DNA from: Rhipicephalus microplus
Taxonomy: Eukaryota; Arthropoda; Arachnida; Ixodida; Ixodidae
Assembly (NCBI RefSeq): GCF_043290135.1
Contig: NC_134710.1
Coordinates: 12,849,321 to 12,913,320 of the forward strand
Direction: 5' to 3'
Length of the DNA: 64,000 nt
Below the pieces are notes generated by a model. The model did no database searches. It was not told where the DNA came from and saw nothing but the letters and a program-made list of their open reading frames with translations. Numbering within the stretch: the stretch's first letter is position 1; each line of letters begins with the position of its first letter. Of this stretch, positions 55,582-64,000 are shown in pieces. The position numbers and the translations under genes were made by a program.

Positions 55582-57550
55582 GGTGAAAATATTCAAACTA
55601 GGAACAACTGAGACCAGTTCAAGTCGTTTATGGTCATATTCCAAGTGGGGACCAGTTGCCAGTGGCTTCCAACTGGTACCTGTTGGCAGCTGATCACCAC
55701 TGGTAATTTGATCAGAAACCGTTTCAACTGGTCCCAGTTGAGATCCACTGACAACTGGTCCCCACTGGGAATTTGACCGTAAACCACTTTAACTGGTCCC
55801 AATTGTTTCCAGTTGCCAGTGGACCTCTGCGGTTCATATAGACAAGGAAGCTTGGCGTGTAAATTGGACTTTATTTATTAGAAACTTACGTTAAGTGTAC
55901 AGGGCCTGTGAAACATCTTGATTGCTTCTTTAGATAGGTGGCAGACGCTCGCTATTTCATAGATCTCGTGCATACGGAACCATCTGAAATAAATATTCAC
56001 TCTGTTAGCGAAATTGTTATTACTACTTTACGCATACAATACTACGAGAACTTAAATTTCATTTTACTAGAAAATCATAAAGCTGATATTGCTATCAACC
56101 GAAACACAAGTACTATAGTCGCAATTATGGATGGTTCTTGTAAGCAGAAGCTGTGGCTCTTAACTCGCACCACTTAATACCTGACTCGATTGATGACTAT
56201 ACCATTGTGAGATATTTTTGTGAAGCAATCATAAATGAGGTTCTGCTCAATTGCGCCTCTCAACATGCGATCGCAGTTATCTACAAATCTTTCTACCATC
56301 CAATCAACAACGTTTGTAAATAAATGGGCATACCTTTATTATGTCAGTAAAAGGTACAGATACACCACAGTATAATTGACAACCTTGCTCAGCAATTATT
56401 AGGACATTTATTTCGTGTCACGTATAATTCGAAATCCTAATTCCCTCGAGAATTCTCATAAATATCACTGTACAATAATTTAACACTATCTATAGAGATC
56501 ACGTCTTGAGCTATTTCAATTTTTATACCATCGAGCTGATCTCCGCGGCAAAAAAAAAAAAAAAAGAAAGGCATTGGACAGGAAATCCGAAGCTCACATA
56601 CACACAACAGGTTTGGGGATATTTATATAACCGAGCAAATACGTGCCCTTTTCTAGTACTTCGGAGAGAGCTACAAGCCTGCACGAGTATACTTTATAGT
56701 CATTTAGCATGCTGTTCAATACAAGTATTGCGCAATCGACACTCATATTTTATCAGGCTCCAAAACAAATGGCCGCGAACCTGCAGAGTCTAAAGCATTG
56801 TTTACAAGGCAATGTTCCATCATCTCCACTCTCAAAACACTCTGCGCTGCACTCTGTTCGGAAGTATTGCACCTGTGCAGCACACAAGGCTGTCAAGCAG
56901 GCATGCTCGCTGCGAGATAATTCGGCAATATTACAGCCTTCATGACGTCAATTGGTACCACTTCGCCAGCGCATTGTCACCGCTATGGACGTAAAAATAT
57001 TGGGAACAGCTCAATATTGTTGAAATTACTGAAGCTAAAACAAGCGTACGTTTGAATGCAATGTGTTTGCGCACTTGTGCAACTGAATACTCCGCGATAT
57101 TATTTTACTAGAGTCGTTGACGCTAAAGCAACGCACAGACGAGGAAAAAAATAAATATAATCAATTCGCAAATCATGAGACACCCATTTTCTTATCGTCC
57201 TATATGCCCTACTAGGCTGGTGGTCCGGTACACTTCCGTGTGCGTTGACAAAAAAAAAAAAAAAAAAAACGAAACAACTTGGATAAAGCTCATTTGTTAA
57301 GGTGCAACAATTCTACGTCATACACAATCGAGTTGAACTTTTTTTCGCCTTTTTCTTTGGAGAAGCGTACAAGCAGAACATGTCGCACTTCCAGTTAGAA
57401 CACGAACTGGGGCCAGTGGAACCACTTGCAACTGGGACCAACTGTTCCCAGTTGATTCCCAGCTGAAACCAGTTGACTAACAACTAGGACCTGTTCATCC
57501 CAGTTATAGCCCGTTGAAACCATTTAGATTCTCAGTTACATATTTTCACC
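55582..57550. mobile_element. TIR element with subterminal CAACTGG/CCAGTTG clusters
   Basis: 1.97 kb with 11-bp terminal inverted repeats GGTGAAAATAT (55582-55592) and ATATTTTCACC (57540-57550), inserted in the RT of the minus-strand LINE: ADDIVIITDR stops at its right edge and the NMENLQGLIDIYGNE stretch starts at its left. About 240 bp at the left and 170 bp at the right are packed with ACTGG / CCAGT motifs in both orientations. The interior is AT-rich, with A runs at about 56551 and 57250, and no transposase-like ORF. A non-autonomous DNA transposon is the best reading; the superfamily is unknown. Confidence 0.7.
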
Positions 57551-57925
57551 CGCGGTCGGTTATTATTACTATATCATCTGCCTACACCAATGCTGGTGAT
57601 GATGACTGTTCGACGCGTTTTTCTTGCTTGGCAAAAGAGAGGCTGAAGCTGAGTTGGCTCCCCTCTAATTTGGCTTCTAGTTCCTGAAGATACAGCATAA
57701 ATAATAACAAAGAAGACAAGGGACAGCCCTGTCGAAGTCCGCGTTGTGTTTCTATAGCTTGGGATACCTATTCTTGCCATTTTATAACTACCTTGTTACT
57801 TTAATAGATATACTTTACAAGAATTTTTATTCCATCTTTCTCATCTGGTGTGTCCACTATTCCCCCCAAGTCTTCTTGAATTACACTATCGTCCTATCGT
57901 AAGCTCTCTTGATATCTAGAAATGC
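57551..57925 (-). mobile_element. tick-type LINE, RT part, continuation across the TIR element
   Basis: Minus strand: LWLAFLDI (57880-57925), then a broken stretch, RGLRQGCPLSSLLFMLYLQELE (RT motif around 57660-57750) and ADDIVIITDR with the catalytic Asp pair (57552-57590). Continuous with the copy ending at 55581. Confidence 0.78.
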
Positions 57926-58938
57926 CAACCACAGGGGCCTTCTTCAAGGGATCAAAGGCGCCACCAGACGGATACTCGAACAGGCGAACAGGAAAGTAGT
58001 TTGCCTAAGTTCCGTCAGGCGGCGCCACCATGCAAATTACAATGTATTGGGACACGTTATTGACATAAACGTCGTCGCTACTGTATGCCACTCGAGCCTC
58101 ACGCTAACTTTGTGAACTGAGCAGGCGTTGTTGACGTTTGTCAGCATCCCGATAATGTATTGGCACTTATGGGGAATATTGAATGCGGTGTGTCTCCGTG
58201 ACACAGGAGACCGGGCAGAGTGTCCATATGTTTATCCGAAACGCACAATACGAACGAGAAATTTTGGCTATCATAAAAGGCAAAATGCCGAATTCACTTT
58301 CCTACGCTATACGGCAATTAACGCTTGCGGTTTTCAACAAGTGGTGGCTTCAATATTTCATGCGTCCAACTCCAACGCGTGTGTTGATTTTTCTTCACTC
58401 GGTGTTTTAAAAATGAATTATGGAGTTAATAATTTCTAGAGTTTTACGTGATTATTGTGAGGCTGGCTCAGGGCAAAACTGGGGAAATTTAGACGACCTG
58501 GTGTTCTTTGGTACGTTCTCACCTTGCACCTATAGAGGTTTGGTCTCCATGCAAGTGGGATCACCGCGGCTGGCGTCAAACCACGCCTTCCGTGTTGACA
58601 GCTAAGCTGTGTGACCATTTCATAACAGCGACAGACAAAATTACGCAGTTGAGCATCCTCACCCACACCCAGAATATAAAACCCGCAGAAGTGAGAGACC
58701 CAATCTGAATTAATTTTTTACTCCTTAAAATTCATTGTTGCATGTTTATATACGCGAACATTTTGCGCATTGTCCTTGCTGAATAGCGGCAGCATCTAAT
58801 TACCAACAGCTCAGTGACACGTGAGCCATCCCGACAAATAAAAATTGAGTTCAGTTTATCAAGCCGATGAAATAACGAGCTGATCATGTGGTCAGCAAGA
58901 CTTAGAAGTGTGGCAGCTTGGGCTAGTTGGTATGGCAT
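57926..58938. other. intron sequence with one diverged SINE-like piece
   Basis: 58475-58600 resembles a Ruka-like body read on the minus strand (GGGAAATTTAGACGACCTGG, then GTGTTCTTTGG) but is strongly diverged. The rest shows nothing I recognise. Confidence 0.4.
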
Positions 58939-59037
58939 GACGATAGTTATAACGCGAGAACAAAACGACGGCACAGAGACAAGAAGGTCCTTCTTGTCTC
59001 TGTGTCGTCGTTTTGTTCTCGCGCTATAACGATCGTC
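58939..59037. repeat. ~49-bp-arm palindrome
   Basis: GACGATAGTTATAACGCGAG... pairs with ...CTCGCGCTATAACGATCGTC. About three mismatches over 49 bp, with essentially no loop (centre GGTCC at 58988). Confidence 0.92.
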
Positions 59038-59689
59038 AGCAAGACGTTTGGGTAGATTCTCGGCAAGCTTCGTGGTACGTGACAGCCCTCATACAACTCT
59101 CCATGACGGTAAATTGATCCTTTCTACCTTTGAAAACGTGTTCCGTGTTGGTAGCTCTACGAGACCGCCACGAACGAACAATGTTAAATACAATTTCCCC
59201 ATAAAAGCGTGTAGCGATATAATATATATCGTTGATTCCGCCGAGGACTGAAGAATGGAAATATAATAACTAAACTAAAACGAAGACGTCAATGTTTCTG
59301 ATCATATTTATGTTTTTTGGTGGATGAAACGCTGTTGCTGTCATAAAGCGACAGCTATAAGAAAACAAAGCTGTGGAATAAATTACGTAATGTGTCCGAC
59401 GCTTTAGAATTGCGTAATGCTAAGTAAACTGAGTGTTATCTTCAGGTGGGATGCAGGTAGCGTAGTTGAAAGCGCAGCACCGTTGGACTACGCTGTATGC
59501 CGTGAGACCTCCGATGAAGCAGAACCTATGTTGTCCAGCTTGTCGCACTAGAAGGCACATCGTTGTAGACTTGTAAACTGCTTTCAAGGCACGCACGTGC
59601 AACCGGACTCTTGCGATACATGAGAAAACCGCCAAAAAGACTCAGTGTCTAACCCACTAATCAGAAAAGCAAGGACTACGTACTGTGCT
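59038..59689. other. intron sequence without recognised features
   Basis: Nothing identifiable. Confidence 0.4.
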
Positions 59690-59888
59690 CGGTTGCTGAT
59701 CCAATGGCCGTAGGTTGGATCCCGGTCGGGGAGGTCGCACTTCGATGGAGACGAAAGGCCGTAGAGACACGTGTAGACTGTACGATTTGAGGGCATGTTA
59801 AATAATCCACCAGACCATCCAAATATCCAGAGCCCTCCACTATGGCGTCTCTCGTAATCACATCCTGGTTTCGGAATTCGAAACCCCA
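59690..59888 (+). repeat. diverged Ruka-type SINE
   Basis: Keeps the order CTCGGTTGCTGATCC, a B-box-like GTTGGATCCCGGTCG, GATGGAGACGAAAGGCCGTAG, GAGCCCTCCACTATGGCGTC and CGAAACCCCAGAT, but with many changes. An old copy. Confidence 0.65.
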
Positions 59889-61254
59889 GATATTTTAAAT
59901 ATTTGAAAAGAGAAATTACGGATAATTGAGTGCTTCATCAAGGCTAAAATCTCAAGTGCCCCATAAGGCGCTGGCCTTGAGAGACCTAGCGTGTGATGCA
60001 GGAACTCCCGTGAAAAACTAATGCGTGGATATAACCGCAATCCAACCGAACAAGTAAGTGTGGCAGTCATCATGGCAGTCCGCCGGTGTTCTTCCCCAGA
60101 GCTGCAGGCCAGCAGTGTTTGCAAAAACTGCGGGACCCTTAAGCTTTGCCTTCAAGAGTTCAACGCCATAGCGATATCCCGTCTCTAGTGCCTATTTCAA
60201 ACACTTAGTGCATAAAATCTGTTGGAACTTGCCATGCACCCACTACGTAGCTTTAGGGGAATAGGCGAAGTAACGTGTATGCCTTTTGTGTTGGGCAACC
60301 AGCTTAAAACATTGAAGTGATTGTGATAATCACATGTTCTGACGCCCTATGGCGTTGTACGTTTGCACCACGCATTATTACTGCGATAGTTCATGGTGTA
60401 CTGTGAAGCATGCACACAGGACGCGTGTGTTTGTGAAGCATGACAGTTACATTCACTGCATATCCAAGCAGAGGAAGTTGTGTGCGCTGCATTCTTAAGC
60501 AGCAGCGGAGTTGCATCGCGCAAGGCACCGCATAAGAATCTACTAAGTATTACCTTCCCTTCGTTGTGCCGTTCATTGTACTCTAATCTTTCAGGCCACG
60601 GCGTGTTGAAATGAGTGCAAAAAATGTACATTCCACCGAAATCGAGGACATCCTTCGGTAAACTCCACACTGAAACATTGTCGGTAAAAACATGGTTAAA
60701 GAGAACAGGTATTTTTGTTCCATCTGTTAACTGCCGTCAATGAAATGGGCCAGAAACGATGGAGCATTGCTTTGTTAGCTGCAAAAATGCCATTCTTATT
60801 TGGTAGGTACTTCAGTGCACATTGAAAAAATCTTTCGTCGTGAATTCTCACTACATACGTTATTTTCTACTAGCATCGCTTGATGAAGTGCCATATGTTT
60901 ATCTTCATGGGAATCCACAGCTTATGGAAGACGCGTATGCAGGACGCAATGCGTAACCCACCACCTTTTCAAGCTCACAATTCATTCAAATGCCTATTCA
61001 CCTCAAAGACATTTACGACGAGCTAGAATTTAGAGCGGACTGGCACTACATCTTGGTGAGGTGCTCCGCCTCAGCCCTGTCTTGTTTGTGTAACACGGTG
61101 CGAAGAACTCTTGATTTGAAGAACTCACGCTGTGTTAGCCATTGTGTGTTTATTAGCAACGCTTGAGCGCTTATTGTCGCCTTGTGATTGTAGTTTTGTT
61201 TGCTTCATTTTGTCTTCATAACGCTAATTCTGTATTAAATATCATAAAAAAGAT
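59889..61254. other. intron sequence without recognised features
   Basis: No protein, RNA or terminal-repeat signal that I can support. Confidence 0.4.
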
Positions 61255-61259
61255 AAACA

Positions 61260-61505
61260 GAAGCACGACTGTGTGGTAGAACATCCGCTTGCCACGCAAA
61301 TGACGCGGGTTCGATGCCTCTTAGGACCAAAACGACCCAGATTCGATTCTCATTCTGACCCAAGATTTTTTTATTGCTTATTTTACTCGCATCGTTCTCG
61401 ATTTTTTTGTCACGCATAAAATTATTTTTTGCTCAAAACCAACGACACTGGCGCCGCTGTCGGAATTTCTGCGAAACGAGCTCTTTAACGCTGTCGCGTT
61501 AACAG
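61260..61505 (+). repeat. tRNA-Gly-like SINE (fourth family)
   Basis: The head CTGTGTGGTAGAACATCCGC, with CTTGCCACGC in the anticodon-loop position and B box GGGTTCGATGCC, resembles tRNA-Gly(GCC). No matching acceptor stem, then T-rich spacer and a body ending CTTTAACGCTGTCGCGTTAA, which is itself a small inverted repeat. Confidence 0.65.
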
Positions 61506-63139
61506 CTGCGGAGAAAGACCCTTTACAGGCGTCGCGTCGGGTGAGGAGTGACGTTAACAGATTGAATTCTGCTGGGCACCATGGAACTGTGTGACGAGTG
61601 AGTCGTGTGACATCTATTGCACAGGGCTCAACCATACTTAATCGTCAGCCTAAAGACACTGTGCAGCTGTATAGGTGCCGAGGAGCGTTGTGCGTACACA
61701 CTTGAAGAATACAAAAGAAATGCATACGAGAAATGTTTCTTGGCCATTCACTCATTTATCTTGCGTGAGTTGAGCCAGGCCTTCTTGTGTTGGGAAACTT
61801 GAACACCCGCTGAGTTTGTTTTTTATGCTAACTTTCTTTTGGCCTTCCAAGTACGGCCGTTTCTATCTAGCCAGCTACGTCTGCACAATCTTGTGGTTGT
61901 CTCTTTAACGTGGTCCAAAATTGGCATGGGAGAGCGTGAGTGGCGAGCACAGGTCATACATGAATAACGCTGCTACGCAGTCGTCATGAAACCATTCATA
62001 TCTGGCACATACGCGACTAACACATAGGTGGCTCGCAGTGTGTATCAACCAATTGACAGCGAAATGAGATTGGGAATGTCAACGTACGTAACAGCATTAC
62101 GGAGCGCACAATCGAGTGAAATCACAAATTTAGCCGGAATCGAATACCGGCTGTTATCTACACGGCAGTCAAGCTACTACGAGAGATAACAGAGTTATGT
62201 GGGGACAACACCAATCATGGGTGCAGTGTTGGTTATATGCTTTTGTTTCTATACAGTATACATAGACACCACCTGTTACGGTGAAGCGTTGCTCAAGTAC
62301 TCCGCAAATTCGGACTATGTATGAGCTATAACATTACACGCCGCTGTAGTCAACATACCTGGGAATATGTGCACAACCACTGAACTTTCGCGATCACGTA
62401 GATCATGACTCCAAGCAAAAAGCCCGGCATAAGCGACATCTACTGCTGCTTTTTTCCTTGTCATAAATGAAATGGCAGCATAGACTTAATATGCCACTGG
62501 CATTTCCACACGACTCGCATTTGAAACACTCGAAGTAAAACTACCGATACGGCTTAATCAAATCAGCGAAACTTATAAATAAAGTAAAGAAACTTGAAAC
62601 GATTCCTGACACTAAATTCAGAAGCTCGAGATGCTATCAAACAACACAAGTGTTGTTTGATAGCCCTGTACGAGAGGCCACTTCTGACTAATTATTAGTA
62701 ATGAGCGTTACCTAAAGATATTTGAATTTAGTTTAAAAAATAAGGGCGATTCCCAGCGAGTATCCAGGTTCAATCAACAATTTCTGTGGTTTGACTTAAA
62801 CAGGGGCCCCCTCTTGACATTGAAGAGGTCAAACAAGTATTGTCGGCGTCAGAGAACATTTGGGGGTGCGCACAATTCTCCAGCTGGCACCCAGCCATTA
62901 CTATTGCTTTTCACCCTACTTGCTCTGTTAGCTGCTCAAAAGGTAGTTGGTCTCTTGGCTGCTTACTCCAGGAATGCTTTTTATTTTTTCTGAGGGGAAC
63001 AAGCTCAAAACACCCACTTTGCTGCATTCTTCACCACCCGTGGTTCCCACTATCACTCTATTTGAAAACGGCGCGTTTAGCGTCTCTGAAACTTGAGCGC
63101 GCGTAGTCTCAGGGGCTGCCCGCAATGAGGCGCTAGTTT
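61506..63139. other. intron sequence without recognised features
   Basis: No coding similarity seen. Contains the short perfect hairpin at 62633-62664. Confidence 0.4.
62633..62664. repeat. perfect 15-bp hairpin
   Basis: GCTATCAAACAACAC and GTGTTGTTTGATAGC separated by two bases. Confidence 0.9.
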
Positions 63140-63460
63140 CTTTTGGTATGGGAAGTGGAGGAAACGGCTGAACATTTGATAATGGTCTGCAAAGGGCTCC
63201 ACCCTATAATCCAAGATAACGGCGCCAAATTTTTCAGAACATTGGGGCTTGGAGACAGTGAAGGCAAAGTAGACTTTAAACGAGTAGAAATAACCAGGAG
63301 GAGGCTAACTGATTGGTAGTGACAATCAAAGCGCGAGTGAAACTCAACCCTTCAACACATAGTAATAGTACTTAACTTCATGCCTAGGTGGCGTGAGCCG
63401 CCGCCCAATCTATAGGGCACAGCCGGATACATTCATCCATGCACATCCATGTAGGCGGAT
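63140..63460 (+). mobile_element. tick-type LINE 3' end
   Basis: Plus-strand copy of the same family as 54336-55581: EETAEHLIMVCKGLHPII, LGDSEGKVDFKRV and TRRRLTDW, then a 3' UTR with GGTGGCGTGAGCCGCCGCCC and GGGCACAGCCGGATACATT, ending in an ATCCATGCACATCCAT tail. 5'-truncated. Confidence 0.78.
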
Positions 63461-63849
63461 GTTTCAAACTCACGCAAAATCATTTTGAATTAACGACACT
63501 ACCATTATTTATATAATATGTTAGAGCATATGAGACTCGATTTCGGCACTGAAAGACGCAAAGCTAAAAGTTACCTTTAAAAACATCGCAAAGGAAGCTT
63601 TCACTGACTTGGGTCCTGTAATTTTTTTAGTAGTAGCACGCACGTCACAAGAAGACAGTTGCAGTAAGGTGCTCCCATTTTGCCTAGCTGCTTGTTTTTG
63701 AGTCTGTAAGCATAAAATAAATGAGGAAGAAGTCGCTTGGCCCAACTGCATGCATTGCGTTCGCATTAACTGCTCAGCTTAGGTCCTACATTAACAAAAT
63801 GATTCTTGGAAGATTGCCTTGTACGAGATGCATATACACGATTTCGCAG

Positions 63850-64000
63850 GGTTGGCCTACTCTACAGCCTGTCTTCTGTCAACCATTGTCTTTCTACTGG
63901 TGCTCACACATTTCAACAAGTGGCGGATGAACAAGATCTACGGTGCCATCCTGATGGGCTGGTACCTGGCGTTTATGGTGATAGCCTCCCTCCACGAACT
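63850..64000 (+). CDS. NCKX-type exchanger, exon (last membrane segments), cut by window end
   Basis: Begins after acceptor ATTTCGCAG with two bases of a split codon. Encodes (G)LAYSTACLLSTIVFLLVL, then THFNKWRMNKIYG and ILMGWYLAFMVIASLHEL. The H-x-N-K-W-x-x-x-K motif between two membrane helices is the family hallmark near the C terminus (HLNKWxLDKKLG in vertebrate NCKX), and LxEL matches the final helix. The stop codon is beyond the window. Confidence 0.92.

Larger units (their letters stand above)
42303..63849 (+). other. exchanger intron 3, GC-AG type
   Basis: Donor AAAG|GCAAGC, acceptor ATTTCGCAG. It is 21.5 kb and contains two LINE families, Gypsy IV, a TIR element and SINEs. Confidence 0.72.

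Noticed and set aside
61262..61330. Functional tRNA-Gly gene
   Set aside because: Anticodon-loop and B-box similarity only; no pairing acceptor stem.

Overview
The window is arthropod nuclear DNA, most likely from an ixodid (hard) tick of the Rhipicephalus/Dermacentor/Hyalomma type. Grounds: copies of a tRNA-derived SINE that I recognise as the tick Ruka type, several tick-style non-LTR retrotransposon tails, long introns packed with Ty3/Gypsy elements, and no bacterial-style operons. The species call is inference. || The only host gene I can support is on the + strand and spans almost the whole window: the C-terminal half of a K+-dependent Na+/Ca2+ exchanger (NCKX/SLC24 family). Four exons are visible (3283-3513, 21351-21452, 42171-42302, 63850 to the window end), all joined in phase 1. 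They are separated by introns of about 17.8, 20.7 and 21.5 kb. Two of the three donors appear to be GC rather than GT. Earlier exons and the 3' end lie outside the window. || Nearly everything else is transposable-element sequence inside those introns. Intron 1 holds a decayed minus-strand Gypsy element (I, 4034-14018) whose 5' LTR is split by an apparently intact CR1/L2-like LINE (9780-13780), then two broken Gypsy fragments meeting head to head at about 16587 (II minus, V plus). Intron 2 holds a TIR-bounded element with a 61-bp tandem repeat, a solo LTR, a Penelope-like element with a foldback 5' end, LINE and SINE copies, and a degenerate plus-strand Gypsy element (III, 32532-39118). Element III is itself interrupted by a 0.87-kb palindromic Penelope pair and a Ruka SINE. 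The intron ends with a degenerate I-group LINE bearing an RNase H domain. Intron 3 holds a degenerate minus-strand CR1-like LINE, an intact Gypsy element (IV, 48960-54190) with identical LTRs, and a second LINE family copy split by a ~2-kb TIR element. || The most interesting signals are recoding signals in the retroelements. Three Gypsy elements of different age and sequence share a gag-pol arrangement of slippery GGGAAAC, stop codon, 5-8 nt spacer and an 8-9 bp hairpin. The hairpin stems differ in sequence but still pair, and the loops keep a TGGRGGT-like core. The intact LINE carries a 2A ribosome-skipping motif near the start of ORF1. Its ORF1 and ORF2 are in the same frame, separated by a single UAG followed by CAG-UUA, the CAR-YYA readthrough context. 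A second, degenerate LINE also carries a 2A motif, with a 19-nt G run grown into its upstream flank. The exchanger itself has Glu where the NCKX family normally has the Asp linked to K+ dependence.
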